A stretch of 64,000 nt of DNA from Oceanobacillus sp. FSL K6-2867 (GTDB lineage Bacteria > Bacillota > Bacilli > Bacillales > Amphibacillaceae). This document shows positions 17,584 to 27,026 of the stretch, one piece after another. Numbering within the stretch: the first letter of the stretch is position 1; each line of letters opens with the position of its first letter. The notes beneath the pieces were generated by a model, which did not search any database, was not told the origin of the DNA, and saw nothing but the letters and a program-made list of their open reading frames with translations. Made by a program: the position numbers and the translations under genes. The stretch covers positions 868,001-932,000 of the forward strand of contig NZ_CP150144.1 in the NCBI RefSeq assembly GCF_037963145.1, read 5' to 3'.

Positions 17584-17685
17584 TCAGTTATTATATTTTT
17601 TTGTCTTCCGATTTTTCCATAGCTTTCTTATGATTGGATAAATAATCGGACCGTATCGAATAAGTCTTCTCAGTAATCTACCCAT
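17584..17685 (-). CDS. 33-residue cationic amphipathic peptide
   Basis: This gene is too short for usual gene finders. It encodes MGRLLRRLIRYGPIIYPIIR followed by KLWKNRKTKKYNN. AAGGAG lies 7 nt before the ATG and a hairpin follows the stop, so the unit is complete. The peptide has a very basic start and end and a hydrophobic centre, which suggests a membrane-surface peptide. I do not recognise a named family, although short peptides of this type occur in Bacillaceae. Confidence 0.55.
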   Translation of the reverse strand: MGRLLRRLIRYGPIIYPIIRKLWKNRKTKKYNN

Positions 17686-17774
17686 TTTGTGTCTCCTTTT
17701 CAATGATGGATTTCAGGTACTTTACCTATATCATTCCTTAGAAACAACATTACTAAACAAAAGCTGATTTATTA

Positions 17775-18677
17775 TTATTCAACATCGGTTTTCTTTATTT
17801 TTTCAATTAAAGACCATACCAATTGAAAGACTTGCCGTTCATTGCCTTTATCTTTTTGTTCATCAATCATTTTTGACAACGACATTAGTACACTCTCCAC
17901 TAAATAAATACGCGGTTCGTCCAATTCCAGCTCTTCAATCAAAAATAGCAGATAATCAACTTTTTTTGTATGCTTATTTTCGCGCTTTTTTATTTCACTA
18001 AGCATTGTTTGCAACCGGTAAATTGTCCGGCTTTTTAAAGTTAGGATAGTTTCCTCAGCATTATCTATAGCGTTTGAAATCATGTCCGCTTGAAAAAGCA
18101 CTTCCTGATTCTTCCCTTTAATCACCGGTTTTATAGAATCAAGAGCAAATTGAATTACTTTTCTTGGGCTTATCTCTTTATTATCACTGATTTTCAGGAG
18201 ATGAACAGAGTGATGTATGGTGCCCAAAAGAATGACAGCATGGTCTAGCGCAAAACGTTTTGTATCTGCTCCGTTAACTTCTGTCAACCTTTTGGCAATC
18301 CATTGTAATTCCATTCTGTGTTGCTTTCCAATAAATTCCTGTAAATCTTCGTCATCTAAAAGCGATATCGAAGAAAAAAGTGCCATCATGCTATGTTTGC
18401 GATTCGTATCCATCCGAATAGCTATTTGCTCAGCTAAAACTTTCTCATCTTGTATGCTTTTTCCATGCGCAATCTCATTTCTTTTTTGGGTTGTCTCTTC
18501 ATAAACAAATTCCAATATTGCCATTAAACATTCATTTTTCGAAGTGAAGTAATTATAAAATGTTCCCTTTGCAATTTCTGCTTCATCCAAAATATCTTGA
18601 ATTGATGTCGCCACAAATCCTTTTTCGACAAACAACCGATGTGCAGCATCTATGATTTGCTTTTTCTTACGATTCAT
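17775..18677 (-). CDS. TetR/AcrR family regulator of the adjacent efflux gene
   Basis: A 300-residue regulator with the N-terminal TetR helix-turn-helix: IIDAAHRLFVEKGFVATSIQDI followed by AEIAKGTFYNYFTSK within the first 50 residues. The long C-terminal helical part is the ligand domain and is longer than the usual 190-200 residues of the family. It is transcribed away from an MFS drug exporter. Two palindromes in the shared promoter region are candidate operators, so autoregulation and substrate-induced efflux are likely. Confidence 0.88.
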   Translation of the reverse strand: MNRKKKQIIDAAHRLFVEKGFVATSIQDILDEAEIAKGTFYNYFTSKNECLMAILEFVYEETTQKRNEIAHGKSIQDEKVLAEQIAIRMDTNRKHSMMALFSSISLLDDEDLQEFIGKQHRMELQWIAKRLTEVNGADTKRFALDHAVILLGTIHHSVHLLKISDNKEISPRKVIQFALDSIKPVIKGKNQEVLFQADMISNAIDNAEETILTLKSRTIYRLQTMLSEIKKRENKHTKKVDYLLFLIEELELDEPRIYLVESVLMSLSKMIDEQKDKGNERQVFQLVWSLIEKIKKTDVE

Positions 18678-18700
18678 TTAATCACCTTTTTATAATAGTT

Positions 18701-18800
18701 GTCTAGTTATAATATAGACTTCTAAACTTGTTATATCAAATTTTACACAAAAAATATATTATGTACTTGATATTATTAGACTGTGAGTATAGAATATACT
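18701..18800. promoter_or_regulatory. Divergent tetR/MFS promoters with palindromic operators
   Basis: MFS promoter: TTGATA (18767-18772), 17 bp, TAGAAT (18790-18795), with the perfect palindrome AGTATA-GAA-TATACT (18786-18800) over its -10 box. tetR promoter on the minus strand: TTGATA (18734-18739), 17 bp, TATATT (18711-18716), with GTCTA-N9-TAGAC (18701-18719) over its -10 box. These placements fit TetR repression. Confidence 0.65.
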
Positions 18801-18849
18801 TTGTCCTAAATGCAGGACTATTTATTTATAGAAAGAAGGATTAGGAAAA

Positions 18850-20382
18850 ATGAGTGAAATAAATCCTATTGAACATAAACCCCCATATGGTATGATTGCG
18901 ATTTTGTTTATTGGTGCCTTTGTTTCTATTTTAAATGAAACACTATTAAATGTGGCACTGCCGTCCATTATGGAGGAATTTCAGGTTAATCCTACAGCTG
19001 TACAGTGGCTGTCTACTGGATACATGCTTATTAATGGTATTTTAATACCTGCAAGTGCATTTTTTATTCAGCGTTTTACGAACCGGAGTTTATTTCTGAC
19101 TGCAATGACGCTATTTACTTTAGGAACATTGCTTGCAAGCCTGTCTCCAACGTTCGGCATACTGCTTACAGCAAGAATGATTCAAGCCTCAGGCTCAGCG
19201 GTGATGATGCCATTGTTAATGAACATTATGCTTACGGCTTTTCCAAAAGAAAAAAGAGGAACTGCCATGGGAATTTTTGGGATGGTTATGTTCGTGGCAC
19301 CAGCGATAGGACCGACCCTCTCTGGGTGGATTGTTGAACATTATAGCTGGAGAATGCTGTTCGACATTGTATTACCCTTTGCTGTCTTTACCTTAGTTTA
19401 TTCTATTTTCAAACTGAAAAATATTACACCGCAGCGTAATTTAAAACTTGATGTATTTTCCATTGTTTTATCTAGTTTAGGCTTTGGCGGTCTATTATAC
19501 GGTTTTAGTTCAGCTGGCGACAAAGGATGGGATCACCCACTTGTATATGGCACCATTATCATTGGTTTTATAGCCTTAATTGCTTTGATCCTTCGTCAGC
19601 TTCAGATGGATGATCCAATGCTCGAATTCCGGATTTTCAAATACCCAATGTTCGCATTATCGTCAGCAATTTCCATTGTTTTATCAATGGCAATGTTTTC
19701 TGCGATGATATTAGTACCGATTTATATTCAAACTATCCGCGGCTTCTCTCCAATGGACGCTGGATTACTTATGCTTCCTGGAGCAATAGTAATGGGATTC
19801 ATGTCCCCAATCACCGGCCGTCTTTTTGATAAATACGGAGCACGTACGCTTGCTATTATAGGATTGATTATTATCGTAACAACGACCTTTTTCTTCAGTC
19901 AACTAGATATGGAAATGTCATACGTCAGTCTGATGCTATTATTTACACTCCGCAGCTTTGGAATGTCAATGGTAATGATGCCAGTCATGACAAATGGATT
20001 AAATCAGTTACCTATGGAAGCAAACCCACATGGTACTGCAATGAATAACACACTTCAACAAGTTTCCGGTGCTATTGGTGCTGCATTGTTAGTTACCGTT
20101 ATGAACAATCGAACGGAAACAAAGGCACTTGAATTAACTGAAAATGCGATGGGAGTAATAGATCCTAGTATAGCACAATCTGAACAGGCAATTGCAGAAG
20201 CACAGACACAAATTATCAACGAAGCAATGCTTCATGGAATTAACTTCTCTTTCTTCGTATCCACTATAATTGGAGCTGTAGCTCTGGTTTTGGCATTCTT
20301 TATTCGCCGGGTTAAATCAGACGGCACAATTGAAAATAGAAATGCAAAGAAAAAAACAGCGAATCCAGCGATTGTTAAATAA
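18850..20382 (+). CDS. MFS multidrug exporter, DHA2 (EmrB/QacA) family
   Basis: A 510-residue, probably 14-helix proton antiporter in the plasma membrane. Motifs include LNETLLNVALPSIMEEF (helix 1, DHA2 motif), WLSTGYMLINGILIP, RMIQASGSAVMMPLLMN and PAIGPTLSGWI (motif C of antiporters). It is most like the LmrB/EmrB branch that exports drugs or toxic lipophiles. The TetR gene next to it and the operator over its promoter indicate induction by a ligand. AAGGATTAGG precedes the ATG. Confidence 0.9.
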   Translation: MSEINPIEHKPPYGMIAILFIGAFVSILNETLLNVALPSIMEEFQVNPTAVQWLSTGYMLINGILIPASAFFIQRFTNRSLFLTAMTLFTLGTLLASLSPTFGILLTARMIQASGSAVMMPLLMNIMLTAFPKEKRGTAMGIFGMVMFVAPAIGPTLSGWIVEHYSWRMLFDIVLPFAVFTLVYSIFKLKNITPQRNLKLDVFSIVLSSLGFGGLLYGFSSAGDKGWDHPLVYGTIIIGFIALIALILRQLQMDDPMLEFRIFKYPMFALSSAISIVLSMAMFSAMILVPIYIQTIRGFSPMDAGLLMLPGAIVMGFMSPITGRLFDKYGARTLAIIGLIIIVTTTFFFSQLDMEMSYVSLMLLFTLRSFGMSMVMMPVMTNGLNQLPMEANPHGTAMNNTLQQVSGAIGAALLVTVMNNRTETKALELTENAMGVIDPSIAQSEQAIAEAQTQIINEAMLHGINFSFFVSTIIGAVALVLAFFIRRVKSDGTIENRNAKKKTANPAIVK

Positions 20383-20397
20383 TAGACAGAAGAAGCA

Positions 20398-20440
20398 AAA
20401 ATCCCTTGAAATATGTTTGACAATTTCAAGGGATTTTTAT
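20398..20440 (+). terminator. Terminator after the MFS gene
   Basis: AAATCCCTTGAAAT and ATTTCAAGGGATTT form a strong stem with T-run. Confidence 0.85.
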
Positions 20441-20468
20441 TATTTTTAATCGGAGAATAGGTTTCTTA

Positions 20469-22589
20469 TCATCCATCTCGCAAAGCCATTTGTGACTGCT
20501 TTAAGTGACATGCTAGTTGGATTTTCAGGATATCCTCACTATTATTTAAATCAACACCGAGAAGTTCTTCAATGGTTTGGAGCCGCTGATACAATGTATT
20601 AATATGAATATGAAGCAATTTTGCTGTTTTTCCAGGGGAGCGATTCGCCTCCACGTATGCAAGTAATGTCTTTTCCAATTCCTTATATCGACTATTCTCT
20701 TTTGTAAGCGGTGATAATGTTTCCTGAATAAATTGCTCAATATCACCAGATGGCTGATTAAGGAATAAGCGATCCAATCCAATTTCCTCGTATCGAATCA
20801 CTTCCAGACTACTGCGACTCGATAAATAAGAAATCGTTTTATTTGCTTCATCAAAACATTTACGAATAAACTCCAGCCCCTTATACACACTGCTTAGTCC
20901 TCCGCGAAATATTGCAGACCCCTTATCATTCTGTTGAATACGAACGGTTTTTAGCTTTGCTTTTATTTCATTGACTTCCTCTCTGTTAGACAACGGCACT
21001 AGCAAGCTAATTTTATTATAAAAACCATATACCAGTTTTTCTCTGTCCCCTATCTCGCTGTTAATTCGAGAAGCTAACTGGTGCACATGAATATCCAAAT
21101 ATTGAAGATCTACTCTCTCCTTTGGTATTTCCAATACTGCAACCATCCAGTAACCATTTATATCCAGATTCATTTCCTTTCCATACTGAATCAAACGATT
21201 TCTATCCTCACAGGCGAGTAATTTACGGAACTGTTCATAAACGCTTCGATGATAAATTTTCGTTGCAGTCTGACGGTTAACCAATTCTAATGCTAAAACT
21301 GTACTACCCTGCTCAAGCGTAATCCGATCAAAGTCAGAAATTGGCGTATCAAGCGGAATAATTAGACAGCCTATGAAAATCTCTCCATTATATATCGGAT
21401 AAAAATAAAAGCACGCTTCTTTGTCAGTAGTTGCATAAAAATCCATACGCCGCTCAGAAAATAATGTCCTGATTTCAAAAACACTAAAAACTGCTGTTTC
21501 ATTTTCGTTTACTGAATAAAAGTCATTTTCCAGCCCATTAAAAAAAATAACTTTCCGGTCCATCATGTTTTGCATACCTTCAACTAATAAGTGAATTCCC
21601 TTATTTTTGAGAGAGAGCATTGTGAGCGTATCATGGACTTCTTGCCTTTTTTGCAATTGTGCATTTCGCTCTTTCAATTGTGCACTTAAATTGGTAATTT
21701 GCTGCAGCTGTTCCTTTGTTTCGGTATAGTATTGGGCATTTTGAATTGCAATCGCAGCTTGTGTCGCAAACCCTTCCAGTAACATCATATCTTCTTGATC
21801 AAGTCGCTTTCTCAATTTACATTGGTGGATAATCATCACTCCAATACGGTTAGCATCAATTGCAACCGGAACACAGATTGCTCCTTCTACACCGTTCGAT
21901 GAAAGATGAATTTGTTGGAAGTTTTCCGGCAATACAAGATGTGCATGCATTGCTGCAATTATTTCTTCATAAGAGTTGTAGATTCTGCTTTTACCATCCT
22001 CAAAAACTTTCCCTGTAATCGATTCACCAATCCTCGTCTGGAATTGATAAATCGAATCATTAAAACCAACTGGCGCTTTCGGTATTAGTTTTTGCTTTTT
22101 GAGATTATAAATCATCAAATAACCCGCATCTGCTGCTGGAATTACATTCAGTGCATGACGAATAATGGTTTTTAATACATGATCCAAATTAAGACTGGAA
22201 GATATGGAATGCATACTCTCCATGAGTACTTTTTGTTCTTGAGTCTTCGTGTCTAGCCTTTCTTCAAGCACACCGGAACGTAAACAGTAAAAAAGATGTT
22301 CCATTACGGAGTTACTCACTGTTTCTATCCGTTTAAAAATGCGTAACACAATTCCATGTTTTTTTAAATAATAAAAATGAAGGTCCGTATGAACGTCACC
22401 TTTCTTTATGTAATAGCAACCGATATTAGGATTACATTCTGGAACAGAATCGCTTTTTTCCCTCCCTCGATCTTTTAATAACTGTGCATTTCCCACTGCC
22501 GCATCATAATTCCAGATTTGAAAGCTGCTTTCACTAAATTCCTTTTTCATATATTGAGCAATATACTTTTCTAGATTCATCATCCTCAT
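20469..22589 (-). CDS. GAF-containing PucR/CdaR-type transcriptional regulator
   Basis: A 706-residue cytosolic regulator. Approximate order: a poorly conserved N-terminus (1-110), a GAF-type sensor domain (about 120-285, with IPAADAGYLMIYN and EGFATQAAIAIQNAQYY), a coiled coil (290-320), a second sensor-like part, then the CdaR/PucR C-terminus ending in a helix-turn-helix near residues 650-690 (SPGKTAKLLHIHINTLYQRL). It is divergent from the DUF5058/M20 operon and is its likely activator or repressor. The ligand is unknown but plausibly the transported compound. Confidence 0.85.
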   Translation of the reverse strand: MRMMNLEKYIAQYMKKEFSESSFQIWNYDAAVGNAQLLKDRGREKSDSVPECNPNIGCYYIKKGDVHTDLHFYYLKKHGIVLRIFKRIETVSNSVMEHLFYCLRSGVLEERLDTKTQEQKVLMESMHSISSSLNLDHVLKTIIRHALNVIPAADAGYLMIYNLKKQKLIPKAPVGFNDSIYQFQTRIGESITGKVFEDGKSRIYNSYEEIIAAMHAHLVLPENFQQIHLSSNGVEGAICVPVAIDANRIGVMIIHQCKLRKRLDQEDMMLLEGFATQAAIAIQNAQYYTETKEQLQQITNLSAQLKERNAQLQKRQEVHDTLTMLSLKNKGIHLLVEGMQNMMDRKVIFFNGLENDFYSVNENETAVFSVFEIRTLFSERRMDFYATTDKEACFYFYPIYNGEIFIGCLIIPLDTPISDFDRITLEQGSTVLALELVNRQTATKIYHRSVYEQFRKLLACEDRNRLIQYGKEMNLDINGYWMVAVLEIPKERVDLQYLDIHVHQLASRINSEIGDREKLVYGFYNKISLLVPLSNREEVNEIKAKLKTVRIQQNDKGSAIFRGGLSSVYKGLEFIRKCFDEANKTISYLSSRSSLEVIRYEEIGLDRLFLNQPSGDIEQFIQETLSPLTKENSRYKELEKTLLAYVEANRSPGKTAKLLHIHINTLYQRLQTIEELLGVDLNNSEDILKIQLACHLKQSQMALRDG

Positions 22590-22646
22590 CTCTCCTGCAA
22601 TGTAAATACCTCTATAAAAATGTAAATAATTACGTATAAATACACA

Positions 22647-22675
22647 TTGTTCGCTCTTCCACCTAAGTGTATACT
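22647..22675 (+). promoter_or_regulatory. Promoter of the DUF5058-M20 operon
   Basis: TTGTTC (22647-22652), 17-bp spacer, TATACT (22670-22675), about 65 nt before the first ATG. Confidence 0.6.
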
Positions 22676-22749
22676 AGAAATAATTATTTGAAAAGTCTAT
22701 ATAATATAAACTAAAAACTTTCATCTTATAAAAGAAAGGGGAGGAGCAA

Positions 22750-23457
22750 ATGCAACAAGCAATGGATCTTGCAAATAGTAGTATGATGTGGATTGTCGCT
22801 TCCCTAGTCATTGGAATCGTCATTTTTCAAAGTATTAAATTCATACAGCTTGCTTCAAAGACAAGTATTGATGTAGGGATGAGCAAAAAAGAGGTTCGGA
22901 GCGCCTTAAAGACCGGAGCAATTGCAGCAATTGGTCCATCAATCGCCATCGTTATTGTCGCAATCTCACTAATTGCTTTTCTAGGTAATCCACTTACATT
23001 GCTCCGAATTGGTGTTATCGGTTCTGCACCAATTGAGTCAGTTGGTGCCAGTTTTGCTTCCGAAGCATCCGGAGCTAGTCTCGGAGGTGAGGGCTACAAT
23101 GAAATGGTAATTACAGCTATTGTCTGGACCTTATGTCTCGGAGGGATGGGCTGGCTCTTATTCACCGCACTGTTCACCAAATCACTCGACAATATGGAAA
23201 AGAAAATCAACAAAGGGAAAAAAGGCAAGCAAATAATGGGTGTAGTCGCAACCGCTGCAATTGTTGCTGCCTTCGGTAATCTTGTCAGTGCAGAATTAAT
23301 AAAAGGACTGGCTCCAATTGTGGTTGCCGTTATCGCCGGTGCTACAATGATTATTTCAACAAAACTCTCAGAGAGATTCCAAGTTAGCTGGTTGCGTGAA
23401 TGGTCACTAGGACTTTCCATTCTAATTAGTTTATGCTTCGGCTACTTTTTCATCTAA
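22750..23457 (+). CDS. DUF5058 family membrane protein
   Basis: A 235-residue membrane protein with about six hydrophobic segments. It has a short conserved loop SIDVGMSKKEVRSALKTGAI after helix 1, a GAIAAIGPSIAIVIVAISL helix, and a glycine/serine-rich GASFASEASGASLGGEGYNE loop near residues 95-115, which could line a substrate path. I recognise it as DUF5058-like; no function is established. GGGGAGGAG precedes the ATG. The next gene starts 21 nt later, suggesting that the two products form one transporter. Confidence 0.75.
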   Translation: MQQAMDLANSSMMWIVASLVIGIVIFQSIKFIQLASKTSIDVGMSKKEVRSALKTGAIAAIGPSIAIVIVAISLIAFLGNPLTLLRIGVIGSAPIESVGASFASEASGASLGGEGYNEMVITAIVWTLCLGGMGWLLFTALFTKSLDNMEKKINKGKKGKQIMGVVATAAIVAAFGNLVSAELIKGLAPIVVAVIAGATMIISTKLSERFQVSWLREWSLGLSILISLCFGYFFI

Positions 23458-23478
23458 ATCTAGAAGGAGGCTTTTTAC

Positions 23479-24213
23479 ATGAACGCTGAAAAAGTGAGTG
23501 ATATTGATATGAAAAGCAGCAAACAATCCACAAATAATAGCGATTTGGCAATGGATGCATATCACGCCAAGGCACATTTTTGGGGACGTCTGACAATTTG
23601 GAGTGTTATTGCACTATCGTTATTTCTTCCGCTATATCTGTCATTCGGCCTTGGTTACCATCCAGGTTGGACAGTTATTTTAAACGCACTTGCGGCTTAC
23701 GCAGGTGTTATCGCTGTCGTCTGGGTCCTGGAACCAGTTATGTATTTTCCTATTCTAGGTGTATCTGGAACCTATATTAGTTTCTTAACAGGTAATATTG
23801 GAAATATGTGCCTTCCATCTGCAGCTGCTGCACAGCATGCTGTCGGTGCTGAACCAGGGACAAAAAAAGGAGAGCTGACAGCCACGCTTGGAATCGGCGC
23901 CGCGTCACTTGTGAATAAGGTGATTCTTGTTCCAATTATTTTAGCCGGATCCTTCGTCATCTCTAACATACCTGAACATCTGGAAGGAATATTCCCGCTA
24001 ATTTTACCAGCAATATTCGGTGCAGTGCTGGCACAATTCGCTATAAAAAAACCGATCTATGGTGTTATTGCATTAATCATTGGGCTTGCAATTAATCTAA
24101 CCGCTCTGCCTATTTACTTAAAGAGCCTATCATGCATCGTACTTACAGTCTTCATTTGTCTGCAATTAGAGAAATATAAAGGAAAAAAACAAGGAGGATA
24201 TGAGAATGAGTAA
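23479..24213 (+). CDS. Membrane protein, probable second half of the transporter
   Basis: A 244-residue membrane protein I do not recognise by name. The first 40 residues are polar; helices then follow from about residue 38. A striking central loop, GVSGTYISFLTGNIGNMCLP followed by SAAAAQHAVGAEPGTKKGEL, has the look of a re-entrant substrate loop. GAAxxxNKVILVPIILAGSF and a GVIALIIGLAINL helix follow. GAAGGAGG precedes the ATG. It overlaps the M20 gene by 8 bp. With DUF5058 it would make a two-gene uptake system for the amidohydrolase substrate. Confidence 0.7.
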   Translation: MNAEKVSDIDMKSSKQSTNNSDLAMDAYHAKAHFWGRLTIWSVIALSLFLPLYLSFGLGYHPGWTVILNALAAYAGVIAVVWVLEPVMYFPILGVSGTYISFLTGNIGNMCLPSAAAAQHAVGAEPGTKKGELTATLGIGAASLVNKVILVPIILAGSFVISNIPEHLEGIFPLILPAIFGAVLAQFAIKKPIYGVIALIIGLAINLTALPIYLKSLSCIVLTVFICLQLEKYKGKKQGGYENE

Positions 24214-25552
24214 AGCAGCTATTATCAAATGGATTGAGCAGCATAAACAAACCTATACAGACATGGCTCAGGATATATGGGATCATCCACAAACAGCCTA
24301 CGAGGAGAAATATGCAAGTGACCTGCAGCAAAATGCACTGCAAGCTGAAGGATTTTCCATTACACAATCGATTAATGGAATCGATACAGCATTTGTAGCA
24401 GAATACGGACAAGGAAAGCCAATCATCGGCATTCTTGGAGAATTTGATGCTCTACCTGGTCTTTCTCAAAAAGCAACTCCAAAGAAAGCGGAAGCTATTG
24501 CAAACGGGCCCGGACATGGATGCGGTCACAATTTACTAGGAACCGCAGGAGTCGAAGCGGTGGTTGCACTGAAAGAAATAATGGAAAAGGGTAATCTTAC
24601 CGGTACCATACGTTATTACGGCTGTCCAGCAGAAGAGGTTCTATCTGGTAAAACACATATGGCTAAAGCCGGTGTTTTTGATGATCTGGATTGTGCATTA
24701 ACCTGGCATCCAATGACAAACAATGCGGTAATGCATAAGAGCATGCAGTCGATGGTTTCTATCAAATTTCACTTCAAGGGAAAACCTGCACACGCTGCCG
24801 CTTCACCTGAGGCTGGAAGAAGCGCATTGGACAGTGTGGAGATAATGAACATTGGTGTTAACTATCTACGCGAACATGTTCCAGATGGTACACGGATGCA
24901 TTACACCATTACCGATGGCGGGCAGGCTCCCAACATTGTACCTGAGACGGCAACGGTTTGGTATTTTCTTCGAGCAAGCTCCAAAGAGGAAGTTGAAAAA
25001 ATCTTATACAGAGTAAAAAACATTGCAAAGGGGGCTGCCCTGATAAATGAAACAGAAGTTGATTCCGAAATCCTTGCTTTTGCTTATGATACATTGCCAA
25101 ATGACCCACTGAACGAATTAATGTATCATAACATGCTCGATAGCACTCCACTTACATACTCTCAAGAGGAGTCTGCATTTGCAGTGAATCTCGCAGCATC
25201 TTTACCAACAGCTGGCAAACCTGTCGAGGAATTGCTTCCAGTTTCGATTCATTTTAATGCTTATCAAGCAGGAGAGTCGCTGCCGGGATCAACTGATGTC
25301 GGTGATGTAAGCTGGATTGTACCAACTGGAATGGTCACTACGACTTGCGCACCAGTTGGAACAGCCCTGCATTCTTGGCAGGCAACTGCTTCTTTTGGAA
25401 CGCAAATCGGCTATAAAGGAATGCACTTAGCTGCAAGTTCCATGGCGCTTTCCGCCTATGATTTGCTTAACAATAAAGACAATGTCCTCAACAAAGCAAA
25501 AGAAACATTCGACAGACTGCGAGATGGAAAAGAATATCAAGCAGGGATTTAA
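24206..25552 (+). CDS. M20 family amidohydrolase, aminobenzoyl-glutamate hydrolase B-like
   Basis: A 448-residue zinc amidohydrolase of the M20 AbgB/IAA-amino-acid hydrolase branch. Metal and active-site motifs include GILGEFDALPGLSQ (near 80), GPGHGCGHNLLGTAG (near 107), GCPAEEVLSGKTHM (near 150), TWHPM and a late PTGMVTTTCAP..GTALHSWQ. It would cleave an N-acyl or N-aroyl amino acid in the cytosol. The second ATG is chosen because AGGAGG lies too close to the first. It is the last gene of the PucR-linked operon. Confidence 0.88.
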   Translation: MSKAAIIKWIEQHKQTYTDMAQDIWDHPQTAYEEKYASDLQQNALQAEGFSITQSINGIDTAFVAEYGQGKPIIGILGEFDALPGLSQKATPKKAEAIANGPGHGCGHNLLGTAGVEAVVALKEIMEKGNLTGTIRYYGCPAEEVLSGKTHMAKAGVFDDLDCALTWHPMTNNAVMHKSMQSMVSIKFHFKGKPAHAAASPEAGRSALDSVEIMNIGVNYLREHVPDGTRMHYTITDGGQAPNIVPETATVWYFLRASSKEEVEKILYRVKNIAKGAALINETEVDSEILAFAYDTLPNDPLNELMYHNMLDSTPLTYSQEESAFAVNLAASLPTAGKPVEELLPVSIHFNAYQAGESLPGSTDVGDVSWIVPTGMVTTTCAPVGTALHSWQATASFGTQIGYKGMHLAASSMALSAYDLLNNKDNVLNKAKETFDRLRDGKEYQAGI

Positions 25553-25568
25553 GCTTGGATCCATAAAC

Positions 25569-25604
25569 AATGCTCCTACCGGTATTTAGCTGGAAGGAGC
25601 ATTT
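25569..25604 (+). terminator. Terminator of the DUF5058-M20 operon
   Basis: AATGCTCCT and AGGAGCATT form a 9-bp stem around 17 nt. Confidence 0.7.
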
Positions 25605-25660
25605 AATAAATATAAAAGTTAAAAGTTTCATTGATGTGATCGAGATAACGAACTACTATT

Positions 25661-26496
25661 CTAACCTTTAGAATTTGTATACGTATAATAATCCTGCGCC
25701 TGGAATGTTTGAAAGCCACAGGATTCATATAATTTCAGCGCATTGGAATTTTTCGATTCTACATCAAGTAATACAGCATAGCCACTTTTATATTCATTCC
25801 ATATAACCTGTCTTAAAGCTATTCTTCCAATTCCTTTTCCCTGAAATTCAGGAAAAACAGAAACCCATAGATCCGCGCTTCTTTTCCTTCGTGCGCAACA
25901 CGTATTTTCCCAACGATTTTTTCATCAGATTCAATGATAAAAAACTGCTGATTCCCATCTTTTCTTATACGCCGATTATAATCCACTGCCTCGTCCTCCA
26001 TGAAATCAAAACAGCTTATATCTAATTGTATTTCTGCCTTTAAATCTTGATCAGTTAGAGAAGTCCTGATTAACACATCTTTTTCTTCGTGAAGTTCCAT
26101 AAATGACCATTTCATTTGGTACTCTGTTGATGAATGTTCACAAGGGATTGCTTTTAAAAACGATTTTGCTGTTGCAGATGCAGCAGGTGCATTTAGTAAA
26201 ACCTCTTTATACTTCCGTGTTTTACAAACCTCAAGTGCCTCATCCAGTAATTTTGAAAATATTCCCTTTCTGCGATATTCCGGTTTAACCATTCCACATA
26301 TTTCTGCCTTATTCCCAAATCCATACAAACCTAGAAATGCGATAAACTCATTATTATCATAGAGGAAAAAGTCATTTTTCTCGTCTGTCTCCCTATTTTG
26401 CAGCATATCCCAATTCAATTTTAACGTTATTTGATCATTCGCTTCACAAAGAAGCTGAAGCCTCTTAATATCATGTAAATATTCTTTCGTTAACAT
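25661..26496 (-). pseudogene. Frameshifted GNAT acetyltransferase
   Basis: The frame from 26496 reads a GNAT-like protein (VKPEYRRKGIFSKLLDEAL near residue 70, then a second GNAT half with GKIRVAHEGKEARIYG) but breaks at about 25863-25866. A one-base shift restores VSVFPEFQGKGIGRIALRQV, then EYKSGYAVLLDVESKNSNAL and KLYESCGFQTFQ, to a stop at 25661. The whole is thus a two-domain GNAT of about 278 residues missing one base. As written, the product stops at residue 225 before the second acetyl-CoA loop. Confidence 0.85.
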
Positions 26497-26512
26497 AGAA
26501 ACCTCCGCTTGC

Positions 26513-27001
26513 TTAACTTATCGGAACATATTCTTCAAGCGGAAAAACGTTACATGCTATGACGTCATCCCCTTCGTAAATAAACCGATATTCATATGTA
26601 TTTTCTTCTTCTAACAACCGCAATAAATAATAGTTCAGGTTAGCTATCCCACTATTTTCTGGATGCAAAACCCAATCGACTTTTTTCCAGTCCAATATTC
26701 CTTCCTCTGTTTTGACTGGAGTTTGAAAAGTATAATCACTAGGCAATTCTGCAACATACGCGTACATCCCGCCTGAATATTGACTTTTATCTCCCCATGT
26801 AACCGTTCCTTTATAATGTACAAATGGTAAGGAAATTCCAGTTTCCTCTTTCACTTCACGCAATATGCATTCAGTCGGCGTTTCGCCAGATTCAACCTTT
26901 CCACCCACACCGTTCCACCTGCCCATCCAGATCGACTTTTCCCGATTTAGCATTAATAGTTCATCGCCTCGTCTTATGAAGCAAATGGTATATTTAAACA
27001 T
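26513..27001 (-). CDS. NUDIX hydrolase, MutT/8-oxo-dGTPase-like
   Basis: A 162-residue Nudix protein. The Nudix box GGKVESGETPTECILREVKE followed by ETGI lies near residue 35, after the typical LNREKSIWMGRWNGVG segment of MutT/YtkD-like 8-oxo-dGTP diphosphatases. It would hydrolyse oxidised or other nucleoside diphosphate derivatives in the cytosol. It lies in a run of minus-strand GNAT genes but seems independent of them. Confidence 0.88.
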   Translation of the reverse strand: MFKYTICFIRRGDELLMLNREKSIWMGRWNGVGGKVESGETPTECILREVKEETGISLPFVHYKGTVTWGDKSQYSGGMYAYVAELPSDYTFQTPVKTEEGILDWKKVDWVLHPENSGIANLNYYLLRLLEEENTYEYRFIYEGDDVIACNVFPLEEYVPIS

Positions 27002-27026
27002 TGTTCATTCCCCTTCACCTTGAAAA

